Positions 25,689-37,061 of a stretch of DNA of 64,000 nucleotides are shown here, in pieces. A program made the translations under genes and the position numbers. Numbering within the stretch: the stretch's first letter is position 1; each line of letters begins with the position of its first letter. The stretch spans positions 62,001 through 126,000 of the forward strand of contig CAJNYU010002384.1 of NCBI GenBank assembly GCA_905331475.1, written 5' to 3'. Origin of the DNA: Rotaria socialis. Its lineage: Eukaryota > Rotifera > Eurotatoria > Philodinida > Philodinidae. The notes under the pieces are model-generated. The model was not told the DNA's origin. It saw only the letters and a list, made by a program, of their open reading frames with translations, and did not search any database.

Positions 25689-26250
25689 GAAAAAAGAAAA
25701 AAATCGAAAAACATATAGAAGGACATCCGACAACAACAGTAAAGTATCTACCATTGTTATCAATTTATTTTGGCCGTTTAGCTCACTACTACATAACGAG
25801 ATGTTCCTTTTTTTCTCTCTCCTATGAATTGATAAAATATTCTTTTTAGAAGTATATAGTTGAATAAACTGATTGCAGTCAAGAAATATAAGCTCTATTC
25901 TCATCATCAAGATCGGAAGAAGACGAGTGGAAACCAAAAGTATTAAATAAAAAGATAAGGGCGAATAGCTATTATAATAAAAATGATTCAAATTATGAGA
26001 AGTAGATAGCCTAGAAATATAATAATGCAATGCTTGTAGATTATTTTTCTCCCTATACTGTTTCTTGAAAAATATTAACTTATAACAATACAATTGGTAG
26101 TAGAAAAAAGTTTTAAGTTCTATTTTATTTTTCTACAAATTTTAATACTTAGATTCATATTTTTTTATTACGTTCTGATCGATTTTCCGTAGCGTTGTAG
26201 ACATTCTTTCTCTTGTTCTTTCATTACCTATCATCGGAAATAGAGCAAGT

Positions 26251-26517
26251 CCCATGTAAAAAAAGAGTGAACCAAAAGTCATTTTTAATCGCTTTTAATA
26301 GTAATAAAGTGAAATAAAATAATTTCTCTTTCTATATTTCACTTTCTATAGTACTTTATCACATTTTTCTTACTTTCAAAAGTACTGATAAGTACTTTTT
26401 AGTCAAAAAGTATGAAAAATACTTAAAAAGGTTCACTTATAAGTACTTCCCCCTGCGTGAAACCTACTATTGAAAGTATTTAATAGTCACTTTTTTGGGT
26501 AAAATGTTTTACATGGG
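26251..26517. mobile_element. Putative 267-bp MITE with CCCATGTAAAA inverted ends
   Basis: It starts CCCATGTAAAA and ends TTTTACATGGG, 11 bp perfectly inverted. Inside, the word AAGTACTT/AGTACTTT recurs about five times in both orientations, so the sequence folds on itself. There is no coding capacity. The flanks share only GT, so a target duplication is not established. Confidence 0.55.
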
Positions 26518-29500
26518 GTAAATAGAAATATAAACTTCATGTATATAAAAAAAACCTGAGTAAGTAAATTCCGTTTTACCGAGCCGGCTAAGCTCTTTAT
26601 GATATACTAATGGAGCCTGACATTTTTGTTGGTTTTTAATATTAATGATAGGCCATATGGGAAGATAGAAGCTAGAAAATATAGAATTTTTCTCTGGTTC
26701 TCAAGAGATTCAAATGTATTATATCTAAAATGATGGTTTTTTTATACACAATTTTTCCTTCTTGATTTTCCCATAAAATGATGTCTAAAGAAGAAAAAAA
26801 GACTCATATGCTCCAATTGTTTCCAACTAATATATATTTCATGTCGATGAAAAACGATTAATCGATCGATCAACTTGTATGATGAAATTGTCATCATCGA
26901 TTATGATTTCAATACTACTAGCATCAGTTTACTTCTATTTTTTTTTCAGTAAAAAGCATAAGAAATTCTTAGAAAAAAAAAAGTTCTGCGTTTTATATTT
27001 GTTAGATGTTAGGAAAAAAAATGAGCTTAAACTTACTACTTCTGTGACTACTAATGAACACCGATATAGCATTATTAAAATTGTTGCGACTGTGAAACTA
27101 CGAATTAGAACTGTTCTCGTGCTAATATACTCAATCAGTATTAGAAGCGGTTCATGTCATTCAGCAACATTTTGACACGTTGGGTTTTTTGCTTTAGTAT
27201 AAAATATGGAAATTAAAGCAGAAATATTATTCAAGAGATAATTATACGGAAAATATACTATATTAAAGTCAATATTATTTTATCATAACGAATTATCGCT
27301 CGCGCATGAACAAAAAAATTTACATTCTTTAAAATTAGATCTAAAATTGAAGTCTTCAGGGTGAATTATAATTCGATCAGTGTTCCCATGAGAACAATAC
27401 TTCTCTTGTCTGATCTAATTAACTAATTATTTATCATTCAAACTGTAAAGTTTACAGTGTAAACTTTAAAGTAACTTTCATTGTTGACAGACGGATTGCA
27501 TGAAAAGACACGAACCAGAGGAAAAATAATAGTGAATATTAACTTGCGTGCAAAAGTCAAATCTAACATGGCAAATAAATTTAGTAACAATTGCATTCCA
27601 TAAAAATTCATCTTTTATCACATAATATTCATTTATTTCTATGGATCCGGAATAACTATTGAGTCTACATTTGTTAAAAGAAAATAAATAGGGAATTAAT
27701 CTAGATAGAGAGAGAGAGAGAAAAAAAGGATTTTTGTATTTGAACAATTCATCTATTGATACAACTGAAATAGTCTGAAAACTATTTGATACGAGACGAT
27801 ATTTACGATTGAATTTTTTCCGACTAAAATGAATCATCTTGCGGCTAATTGAAGTTTACGATTGTTTCAATACGTAAATAGCAGAGGAATAAATGATGTA
27901 TACGATTACAAAAGGGCAAAATCTAGTAGCTACCAATATTAATTGAAAATAAGTCATGCCTGTCACAGTACAAGCTTCTAGCGTATCCATGATATATTTT
28001 GTCTATTACTGTCATTCTAAACGAATTGAGAAGCACATTGCTTATGTATTGCTTCTTGCGCTGATTCGACACTATTTTGTTGTCTAATTACTTGGTTGAT
28101 ATTTCCAAGGAAATATATTCTATTACGATTCTATTCCTAATCTAGAGGGGGTTCTTTTTCATAGCGATATTTTAAAAGACAAAAGCATTCACTATACATA
28201 TTCTATTATGTAGATAATGAAGCAATTGAAATATCAATTATTTTAGCAATAATAAAAATGTTATCTCAGTCTATTTGTTTTTAGATATTCTGAAATTTGC
28301 AACACAATAAAATTTATTTGCATAGCACAGTAGTGTAATTAAACTTGTCAATCGCGTTCTTTAGACTTTTTCTGAAGTCAGGTTGATTATACTGCTCTAA
28401 ATTAATTATTAGGTCATTATTAAATAGTCACTCAATTAACGCTCATGGATACTATTCAGTAGTGATGACTAATTTTCAATGCTTGTGTGCGATTGTCTAG
28501 GGAGAAACATGCCCTTTCAAATCGAAAAGTAGTCCAAAGCATTGCGAATAAGTTACTTCGAAATGTTTTTCAATTTAAGACTTCAATTTATATTAAAAAC
28601 TCTTCTTGATTTCAAAACAATCACTCGAATCCTTTCTGCGCGACAAAATTAGTAGTGGACTTATTTTAAGGTCTTAGACAAGAAAACAACTTTCTCTTTA
28701 TATGATCTGATTGTATAAACAACAATGCTGTACATATCATTGATATTTCATCGCTCGACAATTAATGTTGTAAGAGTAATATTTCGACAAGAACTGTTTA
28801 TTATGATACGTGACAGTAATACTGGATTCCATTTTGTATTGAATATTTATTTACTTGTTCTGGTTAAATGTTTTCCTATCTTTCATCGTGTCTAGCCTTC
28901 AATAAATAGTAGATTATATGGTAAATGTTAGCGATGAAACAAAAAACCAGTTTCATAAAGCCTGTAATTTATGAAATACTTGTAATCACTGTTTTAGTTA
29001 TTCACACTTAACTAGATTCATTGATTTCATTCTTAGAACATGTTTAATATTCTTCTTTATTCAAACAACGCGTGACCTTACTATCAGCACGAAACAACGA
29101 TAGAGAATCGTTACTATGCCATAAATTTTCTTTCACTAAACCTAACCAATAAAAAACCGAACATCTGCTGTCAAATCTGAAGAATCACTTTAGGAATTTC
29201 ATTATGAATTGGCTTCTGCATTCTTCCCGCTACGGTTTATTGTTTATCCCAATATGCTTAATAACTAGACGATAAGGCATTGTAGGAGAAGAAATAGAAG
29301 CAAGAACAGATCAAACTAAATGCAGAAAGTAAATATCGACTATTAATGCTATCTAATATTACGGTCATATTACATAACAAACACTTCCTAGAGAAAATTT
29401 ATTATTAAAATACAAGTTGAAGAATTATGAAGGATTTTTCAACTATATTAGAATAGCTAGGGAAAGAGAGAAAAAGATTCTCTATTATCTTCTTAATGAA

Positions 29501-31834
29501 TTAAACTACTTTTCTTACTGGCTTTCGCACAATCAAAATACTCTCTTATAATGGTACAATGGCTTGTATTATTTTTCCACTTATATACATTGAGATTTTT
29601 TCAATGTACTCAGCGGTTACAGTTTGTCAGGTTGATTACCTGGTGTTTTAATGTTCTACCACCATTCATTAACAGAAACAAAACGATCTAGATGATAAAA
29701 ACATATTTACAATTATATTATAAAGATTGAAAGTAATTTCGATCAATAGGAAGTACTTTTTTTAGTAACCTAATGTGCACTTGAAATATCGTTAAGTAGC
29801 ACAAATCAATCTGAATAGAAAAAGTATACTGTCTGTTGTCCTGAGGTAATTATGGATCCATCATGAATCAAACTAGATATAATATTGTTGAAAGCAGCTT
29901 TTAAACGAATGAAATTCATGCGAATATGATGTGACCTAAAACCTATAGCTACTGGAATGGATTTTTATCTGCTAAATATTTATTATACTGTCATTATGCA
30001 AAAAGTTGTTCTTTTCTAAAATAATAAATTGACAGAAATCCTTTCGAGACTGAAGATTTCTACTTGAGTAAATTTTTTATGACATAAGAGATGCGAGAAC
30101 AATTAGAACTTTCGTTTTTGAAAAAATGAATTTTTTTTCTCTCTAATAGATATCTAAATCTAAAAATAAAAATGTTCCGGCAATAAAATGAGACGCGGAA
30201 AAATTCCTCTTGGCAGACTGTATAGAGAAAATATTGAGGTTGCACATTGTTTCCAATTACAACAACATTATATATTTGCATGCTGGGGAAAAAAGCATTT
30301 AATTAATAAAATTTAACACTATCAATTATTTTATTTATCACACAGCTAATTAAATATTTAAATATATTATTAGTAAAAAATAATATAATGAGCGAACTTT
30401 TGACAACCACCTACTATCTATCATAGCGAGGTATAGGATAAAAAAATACGGCAGTACTAATAAGGATAGAATAAATTTTACTAATACCAATGAATTTCGT
30501 TTTACTGCTTGTTTCTTATCGATTAAGACATTTTTATGCGAAACAAAAATATCGAAATAAAATGAGGCTCTATTTATCTTATTAATCAAATCAAAGAGTG
30601 CAAATTTTATTTGGAAAAATCTCGTTCGAAATATGATTTATATACGTACATTTTCCCTCCAACAATAACAATATATACTAAAAGAAGCTTTTCTGTTACT
30701 ATAAAGTTTAAAAAATGATTCATTACATCATTGCATACATTAGACACAGGAACGTTGCAGCTGTCGACTATTTTATTTGGCTGGCAGACGTGGCGTTTTC
30801 TTTTCTCAATTGACAGTGACGATAGTATCTTGTCTGTTTCTCGTACTGTCGACTAATGTACATGATTGATTACGTCATCAACTGCAATGCCCATCAAACA
30901 ATAATTTTCACAATATGTTTTATCAGCTTTTCGTGTTTTTTCTGCTACATATAAACATAGGTTACAAAAGACTAGACGGTTTTCTAATCATGTACAAATA
31001 AAGATAAATCGACATGTCTACATAAATCTGTCGCCATATTGAGTTTATCAGTATAAAACAATTGAATGTGCCGGATTACGATTAATTGAAGAGCATTGAG
31101 AGTGGACAAGCAATGAGCAATGATACGTATTTAGTGATGAACATTATTGTTTGACTAGTCATAATTTTGATAGTCCGTGACATCATACAAATAATCAATC
31201 CGATATTTCGAGTTTGTTCTACAGATACTTGCTAATTGTTGTACAAATATAGAGGTATAATACAGAAAAAGAAATTACGAATGATATCTTTACGTTGTAA
31301 TTTACTTAACAAAAAAAATATCTGAAGCCGTAGTACTATAAACTTTTAGAGAGACATGTGTTGTATTAGAAAAGAAATGTACAATGTCTATCAAGCAAAT
31401 ATTCTTAGTTTTGCCAAATAACAATAGGAAATTTTTTTATTGATGTCTCTAATAATGCAGTTTCAATTGAAATGTAAGTATACTAATTCAATCAGCTAGA
31501 AGACGTGTAATGATCTGATGATAATGGGACGATTCATTTTTATGTAATCATTCAATATTCTTTCATTGTATTAGTATTGTAATTCGGTTGACCACTTATG
31601 ATGACTAGTCTATTCACGTAATTGTGTATGTAGCTCGTCGCTTCTTAATTTAATAATGAAATAGATATCTTCATTATATGTTCGATGTTATGTCATTCTA
31701 TATGGAATGATCGCAATTGTATTATGAGTCAAGTTGAGCGGCTCTCACATTTTGTTTAAAGAAAAGAATCATCGTACATACGCTTACTTTCAATGGTGTT
31801 TCTTTTTTGTCTACACTTAATCTATTTTCCCTAG
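26518..31834. other. Long gene-poor interval
   Basis: About 5.3 kb of AT-rich DNA without a supportable gene, tRNA or transposon end on either strand. Short frames (26879-27175, 27478-27837, 30060-30281, 30350-30589) are low-complexity AT-driven translations. It contains a short GA run near 27706-27721. Confidence 0.5.
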
Positions 31835-31986
31835 TGACGAGTCCTCCACTGTATTTTGAGTTAGATCCAACTAAACATACGAAAGTAAGAAAAAGAAAAT
31901 TATTTTGGCAAATAGCATTCGATGTTAATGTTTTCTATTTGTATATGCAGTGCTTGAGTAGTAAATATAGAAAAGAAATAATCTAA
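31835..31986 (+). other. Two exon-like segments, possible 3' end of an unrecognised gene
   Basis: Segment 31835-31884, between an acceptor (tccctag) and a donor (gtaaga), encodes TSPPLYFELDPTKHTK. Segment 31951-31986, after the acceptor tatatgcag, continues in phase as CLSSKYRKEII and then stops. The splice signals and phase are good, but no upstream exon or start could be found and no family is recognised. The intervening 66 nt is also open in frame, so chance cannot be excluded. Confidence 0.25.
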
Positions 31987-32979
31987 AACGAAACTCGAAC
32001 GTTTATTTCTTTGTTAAGCTTGTACTTCTTTGATTTCTTCTTCAAGATAACATACTGACCGTACTCCATATATCTTATAGGTGAGTGAATAGATGCACTT
32101 CTATTTTGAAATTAATAAAACCACGAATGTATGCAAAATGTCAGATTCTTATTTAAAAAAAAGATTGGCTGTTGTTGAATCGTACTCTTGAAAATCGTCA
32201 TTTCTGTTGATATTCATTTCGTTAATATCAGCTAAAATTTCTATCACACATTAAATTTTATTAATTATCGAAGCTTTGAAAACATTTCTCTTCAAAAGGC
32301 TCATATTAACTAATGAGTATTTCAATATCATTAAACGCTAACTTACGATTTATCAGTTCCAACAATTGCTTCCAAACGGGTATGAATTGTTTCACATGCG
32401 TCACCGAAAATTCTTCAAGACAACTTCAGAAACTGATCGGAAACGATTGATTGCATAGGCTTTCTATTTTGTTTGCATTAAATCCATTTTCATCAAAAGC
32501 CATACAAATATGCATGACATTAAACACTCATATTTTCATATAAATGAATAATTCAATTTCTAACTTTCCTCTCATGAGTATTCGAAATGGAATCTATGTT
32601 CGATTGTTTGCGATGGCTGTTAACATCATCATCAGAAATTGAATTAGCAATGCTATGATTGTACAAGCATAAATAAAATCATATTATTTTGCCTCAACTT
32701 GCTTGGCATCATTATAAAGATGATTGTTTTTTTTTCTACACATATAATTAGTTTTATTTCGTGAACTCTCGAGTATAATATACGCACATCCAAATAAGAG
32801 AAAAAAAAATCTACAAGACAAGAAGGGTTCGCATTGCGGGGGGAGAGTAGAATGAACAATAAGGATTTGAACAAATATTACAGATAAGAAATTCAATAAT
32901 AAAGACAAGTAAAAAAGATCGAAGTGAATTTCGACTAAATATATTAATATATATATATGAAGATAATTATATTTGTTTT
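31987..32979. other. Downstream flank of RACGAP1, no gene seen
   Basis: AT-rich, presumably including the RACGAP1 3' UTR. Open frames at 32653-32908 overlap each other and have no motif. Confidence 0.5.
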
Positions 32980-35656
32980 TTATAATGGTGAAAAGAATGT
33001 ATTTGCTGGCGTTGTGTAATTTGTCGGAGGTGTATTTTGATAATGATGATGACGTGTTAAAATAGGCGTACCAATTTGTTGTTTATTAACTGGTGCCGAT
33101 GGTTCAGGAGTTTCAGCTTCAATTAAAAATTTCGACCAATAATCAGAAGACATTTTAAGAAAGAATTCTAAGATTTTCGTTTGTTTGTAAGTTTCACCAA
33201 CAATGTCAATGCCAGACACATGTTTTGATGAATAACCAACAACTGCTGGTCCCTATATAATAATTAATTTAAAGAAAAAAGACGCCTGTCAAGTTTTTTT
33301 TCTACAAAGAAATTTACCAGAGTTCGACTTAAATTAAGAATAGGCATTCGGCATAGTGGTGCAACAGCAACACGTTGTAAATGAAGAATCATAAATGCTA
33401 ATGTGTCCCGATTTGGTTTTGGTAATTGTTGAATAAGGGAATCGAAATTTTGTTGTTTTATAAAATCGGATTCTTCGTCAATAACAGTCGCAAATGATTT
33501 CCATAAAGCATTCGTTAGTAATGATTCAGATAATGAACGAAGAAAATCTTTCACCACACCGCAGATTAAATGTATATCATTATAATGTGATAAATCAAAT
33601 AAGCCTGTACGTGATTTAAGTATACGTTCTTTAAGTTCTTTTACTTGACCTTCAACACTAGAAGCAAAAAAATATCAAGGCTTTTCAATGATATTTAAAT
33701 TCTTGAGAAAAATGATCAACTATGAGCGAAGCCATTAGGAGCAGCACTAAGACTCTGTCTGACCGTAGACGATGGAAGAGAATTTTCCCTCAAAGTCCTT
33801 TCTATTTCATATGATCTCTAGAAGTTTCTCGGTCATAATACTAAAGCTACTGATATAGTAGTAGAAACATAATAATTATTTTTAAAAATACTTACACATT
33901 TAATCGATAGATTCCAACTTCTTGTAAACCACGTTGTTCAATTTCTTTGATACAATGTACAAGTAACGCAGGTACTTGTAGTTGATTTTGTTCACGTGGA
34001 GTAAATTTCGATACAGCACCACGATTTGGTGTTTTAACATTAGGTAAACAAAGTGTTGAACAATTTTCTTTGCAGCCCGTATGACACAGGGCACTGCAGG
34101 ATTGACAACGATAAGCTAATTTACCAAAATGGATTCGCTTTAGACACTAGAATAAATCGATATTTATAAAAGAAAATATTTTCGAGTTAGTTTACATACC
34201 ACACAACAAGTTTCTGGTATGAGAATATTTCTTGAAATAAAATTATGTGCACGTGCACGTAATGTACCAATACTTGATGGACTTGATTTCATTAGGCTAG
34301 TTGGTGTTGCAATCTGATGAATAGGTGTTGATGGTGTTAAGGTCTTTTGTTGTTGTGACGGTGGACTTGTCAATTTTGGTAATTCTGGATAAAGAGAAGC
34401 TTGATATTGTTGTTTTTGTTGTTGTAGATCTTCATCATGTTTTGACCAAAATATATCATCAGTACTCAATTCTGATTCTTCTGAAATGTTCAAGAAAACG
34501 TTTACTTTGAATCCGAGAACAGAAAAAAGCTTTTTATTTGTCATACCTGATTTATTATCGAGCCATTGTTTTGATGGTTTGCGTGCTTTTTGTTTTGGTC
34601 GTGGAACTGATAATGAATGACGATTTGGTGGACGCATTGGTGATGCATATTGATCTGTTGGCGCTCTTCCGATAGCTATATTTGAATAAGGTGATGTATC
34701 TAATTGATCAGCAATATTTGCTGTTGCTCGATGTTGTTGATCTTCTTCATGATGAATTTCTGATGTTATTACAACAGGCCCATTGTTTAAATCATTCATA
34801 TCTACTGTTGTTGTCGTTGTTGCAACAATACGACCTTTTGAATAAGCCTGAAAACGCTAGATAGTGAATTTTGGCAAATAAGATTGTTTATTTTTTGTTC
34901 TCACTTCATCGTGTTTTGGGCGTTTAAAATCTACCGGATCAACGGAATTTACAGGTCGCTTTATTCCACCAACACCTGTTGATTGACTGACAACTTTTGG
35001 TAAATTATGTAAATTTTCGAAATCAAGTTCTTCTCCAGTACAATTCTTATCAGATAGATCTGTTGTTGTTTCACTATCTGACAAGACAGAATCTCTATAC
35101 AACAAAAAGAAAAACGGATTTATTAGACAAAACAATGTCAAATAGTATTTAAAACAAACCGGAGTATATCGCGTAATTGATCAAAAGCATTTTGTCCTGT
35201 TAGTGTGCCTTTGATTTGATCTAAACATCGTTGTAATTCATTTAAACGTTCATTACTACGTTTATTATGTTGAGTTAAACGTAGAATTTGTGAGCTTAAA
35301 AAATAAAAGAACATACATATTTTGTAATGAGATTTGCTCTATCAGTACCTTTGTGATTGAATTTTTTTATCTTTACGTGATAATTCTGTTCGATATTGTT
35401 CAATATAACGATCCATTTGTTCACTATATGTACGTAACTCGCCATATTTCCGACGAAGTTCATTGTGAAATTTAAGAAAAGCACTAAATTCTATTATCAA
35501 AGAGAAAAAATTTCAATGCTTTAAATGAAAGATGTTTATAGACAAACCTTGATCACAACTTCTTTGTGCTAATAGATGATTCCGTGCAAATACATCTTGG
35601 TAAGCTATCAAACGTTGTAATCGTGCTTTGAAATTGACTGCCGCTGAGACTTCCAT
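32980..35656 (-). CDS. RACGAP1: Rac GTPase-activating protein 1 (MgcRacGAP / CYK-4), centralspindlin subunit
   Basis: Pairs with kinesin-6 to form centralspindlin, bundling midzone microtubules and recruiting the RhoGEF ECT2 for cytokinesis. Nine exons: 35656-35548, 35490-35349, 35294-35160, 35094-34905, 34847-34547, 34480-34200, 34146-33896, 33657-33318, 33252-32980. They sum to 2022 nt, or 673 aa, near the vertebrate length. Residues 1-130 form a coiled coil (YGELRTYSEQMDRYIEQY, LNELQRCLDQI). A Ser/Gln-rich linker follows. The C1 zinc finger is at about 370-420, with the Cys/His pattern HNF...CCVC...FGKLAYRCQSC..LCHTGC. The RhoGAP domain is at about 440-615 and keeps the arginine finger in GIYRLN; later landmarks are VVKDFLRSLSESLLT, NRDTLAFMILHLQRVA and LSRTLGPAVVG. 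The C-tail has repeated TP sites (TPILT, NTPPT), typical of Cdk/Plk-regulated tails. It is divergently arranged with the SAMD15-like gene. Confidence 0.95.
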
Positions 35657-36343
35657 TGTTTTGGGTATAGTAAGGTTGCCTGAAAAAAATATTACCTATA
35701 ACACATCGATTGATACAAGGAACGATGCTTTGAATAGAGAACAGAGCCGACGCTACAACAAAGAAAGCGCCTTTGTTGAGACCGTCCAACTGTATTCAAT
35801 CAATGTAGAAAAGATGAATATTGATGAAAAGAATTAAATTAATTTAAGACAATTCTTTTTTTCAACAGAAAGAGAAACATAATGATACCTGAATTTTACT
35901 AAACTTTTATGAATTGTGAAATAGATGGCGCCATATACAAACATCTGTTTTGCTCTAAAAAACGAAGGATAATACTAAGCAACAACGCACGATACGGCTA
36001 ATTTGTAAAGTTGAATTCTATAAAATAAAATAAAATTGAAGCAGTACAGTATATGTTACCATAGAAAATTTCTTTTGTTTTTCTAATATTGATTCGTTCA
36101 CACCGTTGTATTGAATTCTTTGATGTTGAACGTATGAAAAATAGTTTTTTTTTAAAACTAGCTCAATATTGGTTTTGCATGTGTAGTGAGCGATTTTATT
36201 TTCGACAGAAAACAGAAATGATTTACCTTACTAGCAGTTTTTTTTGCTTACAATATTTTTCAGAAAAGAAAGTTTCCTATATGTTGTGACATATTATTAT
36301 TCTTCAGATTTATTTTTCAATTCAAAAGCAAAATCACTCGAAA
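35657..36343. promoter_or_regulatory. Shared divergent promoter region, RACGAP1 and SAMD15-like
   Basis: 687 nt separate two start codons pointing away from each other. The interval must contain both promoters and 5' UTRs; no TATA box or defined motif could be singled out. Confidence 0.5.
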
Positions 36344-36989
36344 ATGGCGAATATGGCAATGACTATGACCGATTTACAAAGCCTCGGCCGAACTGAAGAT
36401 AAGGTATTATTAGAACGTACGAAAGCACGTGATATAGAATGCGGTGAAGTTTCGGGTGCTCTCTATTGGTCATGTGATGAAGTTGCCGATTTTATTCAAA
36501 TGCTTGGCTTCCCACGATATCGAGTATGATGTTACGAATAATTCATCGTTAAACTTATTTCGTTTTTTGTGTCAAGGAATGCTTCCTTCGAAATAAAGTC
36601 GATGGACGTCGATTAATATGGTGTGATGCATCACATTTACCTTCGCTTGGCATTACAGATTTCAAACATATTATGGTAAGAAATAAAAATATTGAATTAG
36701 AATGCTCTCGAGATAAACTTTTGTAAAATAATGGATAATAAATGGTCAATTGTTTGTTTTGTTTTAGTCGATTGCAAAGAGTATCCGAGAAATATTACAA
36801 ATAGAAAAACCTTATTGGAATCGAAGCATCACATTGCCATATGCAGAACCAGTCGGTCGATATCTTGAACAACGTAGTGTTGTGGGTCGTAGATCAGATG
36901 AATTAGATTATGTTTCATATACTAACGATACTCGAGACAGTAAATTTCAACCGATATTAACTAATCAAGGCGTGATAACATGGTACTAA
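36344..36989 (+). CDS. SAMD15: SAM domain protein, SAMD15-like
   Basis: Three exons, 36344-36523, 36577-36675 and 36768-36989, encode 166 aa from an ATG (MANMAMTMTDLQSLG). A single SAM domain spans about 43-110: LYWSCDEVADFIQMLGFP, then ECFLRNKVDGRRLIWCD, then LPSLGITDFKHIMSIAKSI. It continues with the SAMD15-type extension REILQIEKPYWNRSITLP and VGRYLEQRSVVGRRSDELD. SAM domains mediate protein-protein oligomerisation; the role of SAMD15 is poorly defined. The animal orthologue I know has a long N-terminal region that is absent here. Its stop lies only 72 nt from the stop of the convergent SLC6 gene, so the 3' UTRs must be very short or overlap. Confidence 0.88.
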
Positions 36990-37061
36990 CACTATTTTTT
37001 TAAATGTATTTATTTATATATATCCTATCGAACAAAGATAAGTTTACAAAAAGTGAAATGT

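Larger units (their letters stand above)
24681..26250. other. Gene-free interval with microsatellites
   Basis: AT-rich, carrying an (AAT)n tract near 25182-25213 and a (GA)n tract near 25651-25688. Open frames crossing the GA tract encode only Arg/Glu or Ser/Leu repeats and are not genes. Confidence 0.55.

Noticed and set aside
25614..26093. 159-aa frame with a Ser/Leu repeat
   Set aside because: It runs through the (GA)n microsatellite; the opposite strand gives an equally open Arg/Glu repeat.
26518..31834. Searched for tRNA genes, CRISPR-like spaced repeats and telomeric arrays
   Set aside because: No cloverleaf with a GTTCRA loop, no regularly spaced repeats and no TGTGGG-type tandem array were found here or elsewhere in the window.
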